A stretch of DNA of 64,000 nt from Streptomyces carminius (GCF_002794255.1 NZ_PGGW01000071.1:248001-312000); one strand, 5' to 3'. Positions 52,549-61,746 are shown, counted from the first letter of the stretch. Translations and numbers: made by a program. Notes: generated by a model not told the origin, from the letters alone.

Positions 52549-53592
52549 ATGAGCGATACGACAGACACCACCGGCACGCCCGGCACGCCCGCCGCGGACG
52601 GTACGGCCGGCACGACGGACGCCGCCCCGGCGCTCGGCGTCCGCAAGGCGGCCGCCGCGCCGCCCGGCACCCGTCGGGACCGCTCCCCCACCGCCTCCCC
52701 CGCCCCGCCCCCGAGATCCTGGCGCGACCACCCGCTGCGCCGCGTCACCCCGTGGCTGTTCCTGGCGGTGCCGCTGGCGCTGCTGATCACGTTCACCTAC
52801 GTCCCCGTGGGCAACATGGTCTTCTACAGCTTCACGGACTGGGACGGGGTGAGCCCGGACCGGGACTTCGTCGGCGCCGGCAACTACACCGAGCTGTTCA
52901 CCCGGCCCGAGCTGTTCCGGGTGTTCTTCGTGAGCTTCTACTACCTGGCCGCCTCGGCGGTGCAGATCGTCCTCGCGCTGTACTTCGCGACGGTGCTGAG
53001 CTTCGACGTCCGCTTCCGCAACCTGTTCAAGGGGATCCTGTTCTTCCCCTACCTGGTCAACGGCGTGGCCATCGGCTTCGTCTTCCTCTACTTCTTCCAG
53101 GACGGCGGGACGCTGGACTCCCTGCTGTCCTGGTTCGGCGCCGGCACCGACCACGCCTGGCTGGGCACCCCCGAGTCGGCGAACACCTCACTGGCGGGGG
53201 TGTCGGTGTGGCGCTTCATGGGGCTGAACTTCGTGCTGTTCCTCGGCGCGATCCAGTCGATCCCCGGCGAGCTGTACGAGGCGGCGCAGCTCGACGGCGC
53301 GAGCCGGTGGCAGCAGTTCCGGTACATCATCGCGCCGGGCATCCGGCCGGTGCTGAGCCTGAGCGTGGTCCTGGCGGTCTCCGGCTCGCTGTCGGTGTTC
53401 GAGATCCCGTACATCATGACCGGCGGGGCGACGGGGACCGAGACGTTCGTCATCCAGACGGTGAAGCTGGCCTTCCAGTTCAACAAGACGGGGCTGGCCT
53501 CGGCCGCGGCCGTCGTCCTGCTGCTGATCATCCTGCTGGTCACCTGGATCCAGCGCCGTATCGTGCCCGACGAGAGGGTTGATCTGGTATGA
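52549..53592 (+). CDS. Sugar ABC transporter permease (MalF type)
   Basis: 347 residues. A disordered N-terminal tail of about 65 residues (TTGTPGTPAADGTAGTTDAA) precedes six helices beginning VTPWLFLAVPLALLITFTYV. The EAA loop for docking the ATPase is in YEAAQLDGASRWQQFRYII (about 242). The family of MalF/LacF-like permeases usually acts in heterodimer with a MalG-like subunit, here encoded next. The ATG start is 153 bases after the binding-protein stop; its own ribosome site is weak (GGCCGAC). Confidence 0.92.
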   Translation: MSDTTDTTGTPGTPAADGTAGTTDAAPALGVRKAAAAPPGTRRDRSPTASPAPPPRSWRDHPLRRVTPWLFLAVPLALLITFTYVPVGNMVFYSFTDWDGVSPDRDFVGAGNYTELFTRPELFRVFFVSFYYLAASAVQIVLALYFATVLSFDVRFRNLFKGILFFPYLVNGVAIGFVFLYFFQDGGTLDSLLSWFGAGTDHAWLGTPESANTSLAGVSVWRFMGLNFVLFLGAIQSIPGELYEAAQLDGASRWQQFRYIIAPGIRPVLSLSVVLAVSGSLSVFEIPYIMTGGATGTETFVIQTVKLAFQFNKTGLASAAAVVLLLIILLVTWIQRRIVPDERVDLV

Positions 53593-54494
53593 CCCCGGTG
53601 CCCGCTCCACCGCCCGCCCCCGCCCTCGTCCCCACCTCCGCATCCGCCGCCGCGCCGCCCCGCGAGCGGCGCCGGTGGCTCGGCCCCGCGCTGACCTACC
53701 TGTCGCTGGTGCTCGCCTGCCTGGTGGTGCTGCTGCCGCTGGTGGTGGTCTTCCTGACCTCGCTGAAGACCTCGAAGGAGGTGACGGGCGGCGGCGACGC
53801 GCTGTCCCTGCCCGGCGACTGGCTCAACTTCGGCAACTACGCCACGGCGTTCACCGACGGGCGCCTGCTCACCGCGTTCGGGAACACCGCCTTCATCCTG
53901 GCCTTCTCCATCACGGGCACGGTGGTGATCGGGTCGATGACGGCGTACGCGATCGACCGCTTCGACTTCCGGTTCCGGAAGCTGGTGGTGGCGCTGTTCC
54001 TCGTCGCCACGCTGGTGCCGGGCGTGACCACCCAGGTGGCGACGTTCCAGGTGGTCAACGGCTTCGGGCTGTTCGACACCCGGTGGGCGCCGATCCTGCT
54101 CTACATGGGCACCGACATCGTGTCGATCTACGTCTTCCTGCAGTTCATCCGGGGCATCCCGACCACGCTGGACGAGGCGGCGCGGCTGGACGGCGCGAAC
54201 ACCGTCACGATCTTCTGGCGGATCGTCTTCCCGCTGCTGAAGCCGGCGGTCGCCACGGTGGTGATCATCAAGGGCATCACCGTCTACAACGACTTCTACA
54301 TCCCCTTCCTCTACATGCCCTCGCAGGAGCTGGGGACGATGTCCACGGCGCTGTTCCGCTTCAAGGGCCCGTTCGGCGCGCACTGGGAGCACATCTCGGC
54401 GGGCGCGATCCTGGTGATCCTGCCGACGCTGCTGCTCTTTCTCTTCCTCCAGCGCTACATCTACAACGGCTTCGCGCGGGGCGCGGTGAAGTGA
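53589..54494 (+). CDS. Sugar ABC transporter permease (MalG type)
   Basis: 301 residues with six helices: LTYLSLVLACLVVLLPLVVV, FILAFSITGTVVIGSMTA, VVALFLVATLVPGVTTQVA and others. The EAA loop DEAARLDGANTVTIFWRIVF (about 197-216) would contact the ATPase, and the C-terminal NGFARGAVK is typical of MalG/LacG-like subunits. Its ATG overlaps the MalF-type stop (ATGA). No ATPase gene follows, so a shared ATPase of the MsiK type, encoded elsewhere, is expected, as is common in Streptomyces. Confidence 0.93.
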   Translation: MTPVPAPPPAPALVPTSASAAAPPRERRRWLGPALTYLSLVLACLVVLLPLVVVFLTSLKTSKEVTGGGDALSLPGDWLNFGNYATAFTDGRLLTAFGNTAFILAFSITGTVVIGSMTAYAIDRFDFRFRKLVVALFLVATLVPGVTTQVATFQVVNGFGLFDTRWAPILLYMGTDIVSIYVFLQFIRGIPTTLDEAARLDGANTVTIFWRIVFPLLKPAVATVVIIKGITVYNDFYIPFLYMPSQELGTMSTALFRFKGPFGAHWEHISAGAILVILPTLLLFLFLQRYIYNGFARGAVK

Positions 54495-54515
54495 CCCGCG
54501 CCCCGCCCCCGTGGA

Positions 54516-54537
54516 CAGCCGGCCACCCGGTCGGCTG
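54516..54537 (+). terminator. Hairpin after the sugar importer genes
   Basis: CAGCCG and CGGCTG pair around a 10-base loop, 22 bases after the last permease stop. It is a short stem, moderately convincing. Confidence 0.4.
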
Positions 54538-54939
54538 ACGCCTCATGCACGGCGACGCGCTCGGTACGGATCAGGCGCAGTTCCGGCGATCACGGCTCGG
54601 GGACGTCTTCCACACGGCTCTCGCCGTGCCCCGTTCCGGGAGTCGTGCGCAGTGCCGCCAGGCCGTACCGCTTCCCGATGTCGGTGTCCTCGCCGTAGTG
54701 GTGCTCTTCCGGCAGCGGCCGGATCCGGTACGCCGGGGGCGCCGGGTGCGCTCCAGTCCGCCCTCCCGGTGGACACCTGGCTTCACCGGGCACGAGGGCC
54801 CGATGCGCGGATCGGGACCGACGATGCGGGAGTTGGGTTCGTCCAGCGGACCGGCGGGCCCGGTACCGCGCGACAGCTCCGCGGAATCGCCGTGGTGACC
54901 TGTCAGGACCAGGTGTTCGGGCCGGGAGTTCCTCCCGGG
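54538..54939 (-). other. No intact gene; possible decayed coding sequence
   Basis: About 400 bases between convergent genes. Minus-strand stretches look protein-like in two different frames: DEPNSRIVGPDPRIGPSCP around 54840-54780, and YRIRPLPEEHHYGEDTDIG then KRYGLAALR at about 54735-54650 with a stop at 54590. A frameshifted, degraded gene would explain this. I cannot name the ancestor. Confidence 0.3.
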
Positions 54940-55956
54940 TCACGCGACCGCCGAGGACGCCCACCAGTTGATGACCATGGTGGTGAACGGCGCGTTGCGG
55001 TGCAGCGCGAGATCGTGCCCGGCACCGGGAATCAGCACGACCCGGACGTCGGCCGCCGCGGCGAACGCGCTCCGCTGATCGGGTTCGAACGCCGCGGGGT
55101 CGTTGCCCCGATAGAGGTAGTCCTCCTCTCCGACGACGACCAGAACCGGCACACGCACGGCCTTCGCGAAGGCGCGGCCCACGAGCTCCTCCGTGAAGCC
55201 CGGGACCTCCGCCGCCGTCGTGGCCGACTTCGTCCGCTCGTCGGCGGCGACCGTCGCCGGGTCGGCGTTCGGGAGGTGGTAGAAGAACTTCCGCGATCCC
55301 GGCGACGTGGTCAGGTAGTCCGCGGGGAACTTCTCCCTGCCGAGCACGGGATCGGTGGCGGCCGGGACGAGCTCGGGGAACCCGTCGAACGACGGCGCTG
55401 TCCGGCGGTACAGGAACCCTGTGACGACCAGCGCGTCGACCTTGTCCGACCGGGCGGCCACGCCCTCGGCGACCACGCTGCCGTAGGAGTGTCCGACGAG
55501 GGCGATCGGCAGCCCCCGGTACATGGCGTCGATCCGATCGACGAAGTGGTCGATCGACGCCACCTGCACCGCGGTCGTGACGGACGCGGCCGGCGGCTTC
55601 GACGACTTACCGGTGCCGACCCGGTCGAGCGCGATCACCAGCCACCCCTCCCGAGCTGCCTGCCGCGCCTGCGACACGACACCACCCCCGCCGAGATCGA
55701 AGTAGTGGTGGTCGTAGGTGGCGCCGGGCACCATGACCTGCACCCCGCGGACCTTCCCCGCCGGGACGTACCGCTCGGCGTGGATCCTGACCGTATCCAC
55801 TCCGTTGACCCCGACCGCGACCCGCAGGTCGAGGTCACCGCTGTGGCGAGCCGGCTGACCGGCGTACGCGGCGCTCGGGCCGGTGACGACCACGCCGGTC
55901 AGCGCGATGCCGACCAGGGCCGCCGCCCGCCACCGCCGAAAATCGGGCTTCTTCAC
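54940..55956 (-). CDS. Secreted alpha/beta hydrolase
   Basis: 338 residues. A signal peptide (AALVGIALTGVVVTGPSAAY, cleavage after AYA, about residue 32) sends it outside. The hydrolase fold follows: VMVPGATYDHHYFD, then LVIALDRVGTGKS, the nucleophile elbow GHSYGS (about 156), and a late VGEEDYLYRG with acid and GAGHDLALHRN with the catalytic His. All three catalytic residues appear present. It could be an esterase or lipase; the substrate is unknown. GTG start with AAGGAG 6 bases away. It is convergent with the degenerate stretch. Confidence 0.9.
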   Translation of the reverse strand: MKKPDFRRWRAAALVGIALTGVVVTGPSAAYAGQPARHSGDLDLRVAVGVNGVDTVRIHAERYVPAGKVRGVQVMVPGATYDHHYFDLGGGGVVSQARQAAREGWLVIALDRVGTGKSSKPPAASVTTAVQVASIDHFVDRIDAMYRGLPIALVGHSYGSVVAEGVAARSDKVDALVVTGFLYRRTAPSFDGFPELVPAATDPVLGREKFPADYLTTSPGSRKFFYHLPNADPATVAADERTKSATTAAEVPGFTEELVGRAFAKAVRVPVLVVVGEEDYLYRGNDPAAFEPDQRSAFAAAADVRVVLIPGAGHDLALHRNAPFTTMVINWWASSAVA

Positions 55957-56086
55957 CGCTTGCTCCTTCTGATGACGACCGTCGAAGTGACAAGCTGAGC
56001 CTGCGCGCGCTGGATGATCTTGTCCAAGACCGCTTCGATCCGCTGTGATACCAGCGGGGTATCACCACTCTTCACCACCGGCCCCG

Positions 56087-57004
56087 TCAGTGGCCGAGCT
56101 GGCCGCGGACGGCGCCGTCGGGGAACTCCTCGTTGTGCAGGTTGAGGTAGAAGCCGGGCGCGTTGGCGGCGATGCGCTTCAGACCGGCGGGGTCCAGTCC
56201 GCCCACGGTGCCGCCCAGCGCGAAGACGTTCTCCGGCACCGGCTGGGTGAACAGCGGGAACCGCACCCGGCCGTTGACACCGGGCCCGCCCTGGTGGACG
56301 TGCGCGGCGGTGGGGCTGCCGATGTTCAGCCACGCCACGGAGTAGTCCGCCCGGCCGCCCCGGGGCTGGACGAAGCCGACGCCGTAGCCGTCCAGGTCAC
56401 CGGCGAACGGCTCGCCGTCCTCGCCGATCTCCTGGAAGCCACTGGCCAGGGCGCGCAGCTTGCCCGCCGTGAAGACGGCGAGCGGGTTGACCTTCTTCTT
56501 CAGGTGCCGGAGCTGGCCGCGCACCGCCCCGCCCGGGAACTCCTCGGTGTGCAGGTTGACGTAGAAGCCGCCGGGGTGGGCGGCGAGGGCCTTCAGCGCC
56601 TTGGTGCCCACCGTGACCCGGCCCGCGGCGGAGCGCGCCGTCTTCGGCATGGCCGTCGTGAACAGCGGGATCTTCACGTCGCCGTTCCGCCCGGCACCGC
56701 CGATGTGGATGTGGCCCGCGCTCGGCGGCCGGATGCCCTGCCACTTGAGTGCGTAGACCAGCCGCTTGCCCTTGACGGTGATCAGCGCGATCGCCCTGCC
56801 CTGGCCGTCCCCGGCGGCGGGCCCGCCGGGATCACGGACCTCCTGGTCGCCGGTGAGTTTGGCCGCCAGGGAGAACGACGCGCCCCTCGTGGTGTGCAGG
56901 GCGCCGGGCGTGGGGGCGGCCGGGGCAGCGGACGCGCCCGGGACTCCGCCCAGCAGTGCGAGGGCGAGCGCTGCGGCCGACAGGGGCAGAAAACGCCTTC
57001 TCAT
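56087..57004 (-). CDS. Secreted double CHRD-domain protein
   Basis: 305 residues. A signal peptide (PLSAAALALALLGGVPGASA) is followed by two CHRD domains. The first (about 40-165) carries LTGDQEVRDPGG, SAGHIHIGGAGRNGDVKIPL and FYVNLHTEEFPGGAVRGQL; the second (about 175-305) carries TAAHVHQGGPGVNGRVRFPL and FYLNLHNEEFPDGAVRGQL. CHRD was named from chordin; bacterial copies are of unknown role. The histidine motifs (AGHIH, AAHVH) recur in both and could bind metal. Start ATG 57004, with GGAAGGA 7 bases before. Confidence 0.92.
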   Translation of the reverse strand: MRRRFLPLSAAALALALLGGVPGASAAPAAPTPGALHTTRGASFSLAAKLTGDQEVRDPGGPAAGDGQGRAIALITVKGKRLVYALKWQGIRPPSAGHIHIGGAGRNGDVKIPLFTTAMPKTARSAAGRVTVGTKALKALAAHPGGFYVNLHTEEFPGGAVRGQLRHLKKKVNPLAVFTAGKLRALASGFQEIGEDGEPFAGDLDGYGVGFVQPRGGRADYSVAWLNIGSPTAAHVHQGGPGVNGRVRFPLFTQPVPENVFALGGTVGGLDPAGLKRIAANAPGFYLNLHNEEFPDGAVRGQLGH

Positions 57005-57242
57005 GTGTGCGTCCTTCCGGGAGGCCAGGGGTCGGCCGGGCCGCCCCGCACGGGACGGCCGGTCGTCCCCTTCCACGGACCGGCGCGGTGGGCCACTCAG
57101 CCGGGACCGGACTTTGACGCTTTCGCACCAACCCTGAGTCACCGGGCGAGAGTCGTGCGTATCCCCCTCGCGACGCGGTCGCCGCGACCGGCGGCGGCAC
57201 CGCGACGGGCACACGGATATCACGGACACGAGGACGGTCGTC

Positions 57243-57890
57243 ATGCGCACCCGCATAGCTCTGCTCGTAGCGCCCCTGGCGCTGGTTCTGGCCGCCTGCG
57301 GCGGCGGGGACCCGAACGGCTACGGCTCCGCCGCGAGCGCGCCCCCGCCGGTGTCGGCGGACTCCTCCGGCGTCGAGGCGTGGTCCCGGGCACCGTCCGC
57401 GAGCGCCCCCGCGGAGGGGCCGGCAGACGGGGCGGGGGACGGCTCGGCAGACGGCCGGGAGGACGCCGGGGACGCCTCGGCCGGTACGTCCGGCGGCTCC
57501 GGCGGCACCGCGCGGAGCAGACGCACCGCGCCGCGCGTCGCCGTCCAGGTCGTGGAGTCGGACCTCGGGCGCATCCTGGCGGACTCCTCCGGCCGCACCC
57601 TGTACGCCTTCACCAAGGACAAGGACGGGGCGGGCGACTGCGACGCCGACTGCGTCGCGGAGTGGCCGGCGCTGATCAGCCCCGGCGAGGTGGCGGCCGG
57701 GAAGGGCGCGGACAAGAGCCTGCTCCGGCAGGACCGGCGCGGCGGCGGCATCAGTCAGGCGGTGTACGGCGAGTGGCCGCTGTACTACTACGTCGGGGAC
57801 GCCGGACCGGGCGAGCTCAACGGCCAGGGCCTGGACGGCGAGTGGTTCGCCGTGGCCCCCGACGGCAAGCTGGTCCGCAAGGACGGCTGA
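57243..57890 (+). CDS. Lipoprotein with COG4315 (secreted repeat of unknown function) domain
   Basis: 215 residues. A lipoprotein signal (IALLVAPLALVLAAC|GGG) tethers it to the membrane. The next 75 residues are a low-complexity Asp/Gly/Ala/Ser linker. The C-terminal domain has two repeat-like units: LGRILADSSGRTLYAFTKD with DCDADCVAEWPAL (two Cys), and GEWPLYYYVGDAGPGELNGQ ending WFAVAPDGKLVR. This domain is common in actinobacterial lipoproteins; the fold is small and beta-rich, and function is not known. GAGGA is 8 bases before the ATG. It is convergent with a broken XRE gene. Confidence 0.88.
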   Translation: MRTRIALLVAPLALVLAACGGGDPNGYGSAASAPPPVSADSSGVEAWSRAPSASAPAEGPADGAGDGSADGREDAGDASAGTSGGSGGTARSRRTAPRVAVQVVESDLGRILADSSGRTLYAFTKDKDGAGDCDADCVAEWPALISPGEVAAGKGADKSLLRQDRRGGGISQAVYGEWPLYYYVGDAGPGELNGQGLDGEWFAVAPDGKLVRKDG

Positions 57891-57904
57891 GCCGGACGGG
57901 GCGC

Positions 57905-58349
57905 CGCCGGTCCAGCCGCGCGCCGATCCGCTGCCTCGCTCCTCCTCGGTGGGCAGGGGCGGGACGGCCCGCATGACCGCCCGTGCGTACGCCTCGGTCT
58001 GGAGCAGGCCGGGGACCACCCGGCACTCGTACGTGCACAGACTCACCGCCGTCCTCTCCAGCCCGGCCCACATCCGGAACCACACGGCCAGCCCCGGCTG
58101 CCACCCCATGTGCCTGGCCACCGCGCGCAGGGCGCCGAAGGCGTCCAGGACCTCCTCCACCCGCTCGACGAAGTCGGCGGGTGCCAGGCGGCGGCCCTGC
58201 TCGACCGAACTGACGAAGTGGGAGAAGTAGTTGAGGAGCGGACCGAGTTCCTCCTGAGTGAGCGAGGCGCGGTCACGGAAGACCTTGAGGACGGCGCCGA
58301 ACGCCTTCATGCTGTCGGACGTCTCGGGCCGGCTGCTGTTGTCCGCCAT
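57905..58349 (-). pseudogene. Scr1-type XRE regulator (DUF5753), truncated and frameshifted
   Basis: A good start (ATG 58349, GAGGGG site 6 bases away) opens an XRE domain (LKVFRDRASLTQEELGPLLN, then SSVEQGRRLAPADFVERVEE), followed by the beginning of DUF5753 (LAVWFRMWAGLERTAVSL, then YECRVVPGLLQTEAYARAVM). After PPLPTEEE (about 57945) the frame runs into antisense of the lipoprotein gene. One frame over, RQRIGARLDRRRPV continues the family sequence for about 15 codons and then stops matching at about 57905. So there is a frameshift and loss of the last 150 or so residues. The usual DUF397 partner gene is absent. Confidence 0.8.
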
Positions 58350-58613
58350 GGCGGACCCCTCGTCGCCTCGTCGTACTGGTCGTACCTGCTCAACGAGGGC
58401 GGGGACGGTACGGGCACGCGAGGGTACTCGTACACCGAGGCGACCCGAGTCGTACGCCGGGCAGCGCACCGGCACGTCCGGCAGCGTGTCGCGGCGGCCG
58501 GGCACGACCCGGAACTGCTGGAGACGGTATGCCGGGGAGACACCCTGGGGAAGCGGCCGCGCGGCACGGAACTGCCGCGCGGCCGCTTCCCGCGGCTCCG
58601 GTGCGGCGGTCGG

Positions 58614-59891
58614 TCAGGTGCGGGTCCACCGCTGGTTCGGCTGATCGTTGCAGTGCCACGTCGTGACGCCGGTGCCGTTGGACCGCCCGTGCCACACGTC
58701 CAGACAGAGACCGGAGATCTTGGCCACGAGTTCGCCCTTGGCGCTCAGCTGGAACTGCTGGGCCTGCGTGCCGTTGCACTCCCACATCTGGATCACGGCC
58801 TCGGTCGACTGCGAACTGTTCTGGACGTCCATGCACTTGTCGTCGATCCGTACGGTGCCGTCGCCGGGGAAGCGCCACTTCTGCGCCTGGGAGCCGTCGC
58901 AGTCCCAGACGACCAGCTTCGCCCCCAGGTTTCCGTCCCCCGCGCTCAGGCACTTGCCGGTGTCGGCGCTGACGACCCGGACCGTCCTGATCCCGGGTTC
59001 GGCCGCGGGCTTGGTCGGGGGCTTGGTCTCGGTCTTCCGCGTCACGACCTTCTTCTTCTGCGCCTCCTTGGAGGGTTTCTCCTCGTCCTCCCCGGCACCG
59101 GCCGGCGGCACGGCCCGCTTGGTCACCGTCCCGGCCGACGGTGTCTTCGAGGGCTTGTCCTTCGCGGACTTCGAGTCCGGCGTGGCGGGTGCGTAGGTGG
59201 CCGGAGGGCGCCGCAGCTCGTCGCCGCCGAGCGAGGTGTCGGCGCTGTCGGCGACCACGACGGTGTCCTTCTCCTCCTCGTCGGACCCGCCGTTGACCAT
59301 GATCAGCAGCGGAATCGCGATGAGGACCGAGCCCGCGATGCCGGCCGCGGCCAGCATCGGCTTCTTCGGGCTGCCGGGAGGGGCGTCGCCGTTCCCGGCG
59401 GCGGCGCCCGTGCCGAGCGGCGCGGCGGGCGCGGCGGCCGAGAGGGCCCCGGCGGTGTCCGGCTCCGCCGCTCCGGTGGCGCTCCGGTCCTGGGCCCGGG
59501 TCCGGCCCCGTGCCGGGGCCAGAGCGGTGTCCGGCGCGGTGGACGGGGCTGCGGACGAGGTTGCTGCGGCGGCGGTGGCGGTGGCCTCCGGAGCCGTCCT
59601 CGGCTCCGGCTCGGCCTTCTCCGGCTCCGGCTCCGGATCGGCCGACACGGCCGTCGCCGCCGAATCGGCTGCCCGGGCGGTCCGCTCGTCCGACGCGGTG
59701 TCCGGGCGCACCGCCTTCTCCTCGCTCCCCGGCGCCGGAGTCCGGGCCGGGACGGACGGGGCCAGCGCCTGTCCCGGGTCCGCGGCCACGGAAGGCAGCG
59801 CGACCGCCCGGCGGACGGACGAGTCGTTCTCCGCAGGGCCGCCCGAGGAGGCCGGCGTCTCCGTGTCCCTGGAACGCTCCTGGCGAGGCAT
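58614..59891 (-). CDS. Membrane-anchored ricin-type beta-trefoil lectin protein
   Basis: 425 residues in four parts. An N-terminal cytoplasmic region of about 215 residues is disordered and rich in Ala, Pro and Glu (EPEPEKAEPEPRTAPEATAT). A single membrane helix follows (MLAAAGIAGSVLIAIPLLIM, about 215-235). The outer linker is charged (KDKPSKTPSAG, KEAQKKKVVTRKTETK). The last 125 residues form a ricin B beta-trefoil with three QxW-type units: SQAQKWRF, TQAQQFQL and PNQRWTRT. It may bind cell-wall or foreign sugars. ATG 59891 has AAGGAG 7 bases upstream. Confidence 0.9.
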   Translation of the reverse strand: MPRQERSRDTETPASSGGPAENDSSVRRAVALPSVAADPGQALAPSVPARTPAPGSEEKAVRPDTASDERTARAADSAATAVSADPEPEPEKAEPEPRTAPEATATAAAATSSAAPSTAPDTALAPARGRTRAQDRSATGAAEPDTAGALSAAAPAAPLGTGAAAGNGDAPPGSPKKPMLAAAGIAGSVLIAIPLLIMVNGGSDEEEKDTVVVADSADTSLGGDELRRPPATYAPATPDSKSAKDKPSKTPSAGTVTKRAVPPAGAGEDEEKPSKEAQKKKVVTRKTETKPPTKPAAEPGIRTVRVVSADTGKCLSAGDGNLGAKLVVWDCDGSQAQKWRFPGDGTVRIDDKCMDVQNSSQSTEAVIQMWECNGTQAQQFQLSAKGELVAKISGLCLDVWHGRSNGTGVTTWHCNDQPNQRWTRT

Positions 59892-60598
59892 CACGTGTCT
59901 CCTTGGTCGTGCTGTCGCGTGTCCCCCCGGCCGCCGGGGGGACGGGTCACGCAGGGCCGTATGGCCTGCCGGCCGCCCGGCGTACGTGCCGGCGCGGTGT
60001 TCCGGCCGTTGCCGGCCCCGGCCGGCGGGTGGGCCCCCGTGGAGGCCCCCCGACCTGTCGGATGCCGCCACGCCGCTGTCGGTTCTCCTCCGGCCCGTGG
60101 TCTTCGTCATCCGGTGGGCCCGGAAGGGGTGGCCGGGCCTTGTCCGCCGTCACGGGCCGCGATTCTGCCGCGGTCCGTGCACGGGAGGGGACAGAAGAAT
60201 ATGCGGCAGGCAACTGCGGAATGCCGTCGGCCCTCCCTCGGCCCGGACCGCGGGAGAACCGAACCGGCACGGCGGGGCGAGCAGTTGACCGGTGGGCCGG
60301 GTTCCTCCCGGGCGAGCGGAGCACTGTCGCGGAAGGCCGGGGCGCGGCAGGACCGAGGTCCGTGACCGGGCGGCCGGCCCGGGGCCACGGGGTGAGAGGC
60401 ACCGGGCGCGGCCCGGAGGTCAACCACGGGCATACGGCACAGGGCACACGGCGGTCCGGCACATCTCAGGTCTGGGCTGGACGACCGGGCGGCGCGGCGC
60501 TCGTAGTGTCCATGCCCAGGTCGGACGACGACCTGTCAGCGAGCCGGCCACCGCGACGGGAACGCCGCGGCCGGCGACACCGAATTGGGGGATTCACC
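59892..60598. other. Long intergenic region
   Basis: About 700 bases with no gene identified on either strand. A perfect 11-bp hairpin (GTCCCCCCGGC, C, GCCGGGGGGAC) at 59921-59943 lies 30 bases upstream of the lectin gene and could act in its leader. Near 60510 TAGTGT could be a -10 element for the next gene, without a convincing -35. Confidence 0.5.
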
Positions 60599-61036
60599 AT
60601 GAACTTCCGTGCTACGGCCGCCCGGGCGGCGTTCACCACGTCCGCGGTCGCCGCCGCGACGATGCTGCTCGGCACCCAGACCGCCTTCGCCGCCGTGAAC
60701 GACAGCTTCTCGGTGTACACCACGAGCGGCGGATGCGGCTCGGTCGACTTCGTCGACTACGGCGAGGGCTGGCCGGGCGGCGGCAACAACGACGACTACC
60801 TCGTCATCCACGACTACTGCTCGGACGGCAAGGGCGTCCGGGCGTACGCCTGGGTCGACGGCGTGTACCTCGGCGCCAGGAACAACACCAACGGGCTGGC
60901 CGGCGCCGCCGTCCTCTGGGACCCCGTCGGCAACGTCACCGCCGGTGAGAAGGTGGGCGTCAAGGTCTGCCTCTTCAACAGCGACAACACGCTCAGCCGG
61001 TGCAACGAGGTGTCGCGGGTGAGTGCGGACGGCTGA
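60599..61036 (+). CDS. Small secreted hypothetical protein
   Basis: 145 residues. A textbook signal peptide (AAFTTSAVAAATMLLGTQTA then FAA, cleavage near residue 31) leaves a mature protein of about 114 residues. It has four cysteines (GGCGSVDF, HDYCSDGK, VKVCLFNSD, SRCNEVS) and many Asp, Asn and Tyr. It has a beta-sandwich look, possibly a carbohydrate- or wall-associated factor. I do not recognise the family. GGGGGA is 6 bases before the ATG. It is convergent with the two-component system. Confidence 0.78.
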   Translation: MNFRATAARAAFTTSAVAAATMLLGTQTAFAAVNDSFSVYTTSGGCGSVDFVDYGEGWPGGGNNDDYLVIHDYCSDGKGVRAYAWVDGVYLGARNNTNGLAGAAVLWDPVGNVTAGEKVGVKVCLFNSDNTLSRCNEVSRVSADG

Positions 61037-61047
61037 GGCCGTCCCGT

Positions 61048-61079
61048 GCGGCGTGCCGTCGACGGGGGCGGCACGCCGC
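61048..61079. terminator. Convergent 11-bp hairpin
   Basis: GCGGCGTGCCG, 10-base loop, CGGCACGCCGC, between the stop of the secreted protein gene and that of the response regulator; serves both. Confidence 0.7.
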
Positions 61080-61083
61080 GCGC

Positions 61084-61746
61084 TCACCGGGCCTGGCCGG
61101 GGACGACCAGCCCGCTCTCGTACGCCATGACGACCGCCTGGGCGCGGCTGTTGAGGGAGAGCTTGACCATGATCCGGTGCAGGTGCGTCTTGACGGTTCC
61201 CTCGGTGACGTGGAGCCGCTGGGCGACGGCCTCGTTGTCGATGCCCAGGCCGACCAGCCGCAGGACCTCCCTCTCCCGCGCGGTCAGCCCCGACAGGGCC
61301 GCCGGCCCGACCGCCGCGGCGGGCCGCCGGGTGTATGCCTCGACCAGGCGCCGGGTGACGGCCGGGGCGAAGAGCATCTCGCCCCGGGACACGACCCGGA
61401 CCGCCTCGACGAGCCGCCGCGGCGAGGTGTCCTTGAGGAGGAAGCCGCCGGCGCCGGCGCGCAGCGCCGCGTACACGTACTCGTCCACGTCGAAGGTCGT
61501 CAGCACGATCACGTGCGGCGGGTCCGGCACGCTGCTCAGGATCTCCTCGGTGGCGGTGATGCCGCTCATGCCCGGCAGCCGGATGTCCATGAGGATCACG
61601 TCCCACCGCTCGCGGCGCGCCGCCTCGACGGCCGCCTCCCCGTCGGAGGCCTCGCTCACCTCGGTGATGTCCGGCGCCGTCCGGAGCAGGGCGGCCAGGC
61701 CGGCTCTGACGAGTTCCTGGTCGTCCACCACGAGCACGCGTGTCAT
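61084..61746 (-). CDS. NarL-family response regulator
   Basis: 220 residues. The receiver domain (about 1-120) has DDQELVRAG at the acid pocket, phosphoacceptor Asp 51 or nearby in DVILMDIRLPGMSG, the switch Thr in VIVLTTFD, and Lys in GGFLLKDTS. The LuxR helix-turn-helix (about 150-210) has LTAREREVLRLVGLGIDNEA and VTEGTVKTHLHRIMVKLSL. It should be phosphorylated by the kinase encoded just upstream and then bind its promoter targets. Its ATG overlaps the kinase stop (ATGA), so the pair is made together. Confidence 0.93.
   Translation of the reverse strand: MTRVLVVDDQELVRAGLAALLRTAPDITEVSEASDGEAAVEAARRERWDVILMDIRLPGMSGITATEEILSSVPDPPHVIVLTTFDVDEYVYAALRAGAGGFLLKDTSPRRLVEAVRVVSRGEMLFAPAVTRRLVEAYTRRPAAAVGPAALSGLTAREREVLRLVGLGIDNEAVAQRLHVTEGTVKTHLHRIMVKLSLNSRAQAVVMAYESGLVVPGQAR

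Noticed and set aside
60190..60300. Possible small gene or RNA in the 59892-60598 gap
   Set aside because: No start with ribosome site, no hairpin with a tail and no codon bias could be supported.
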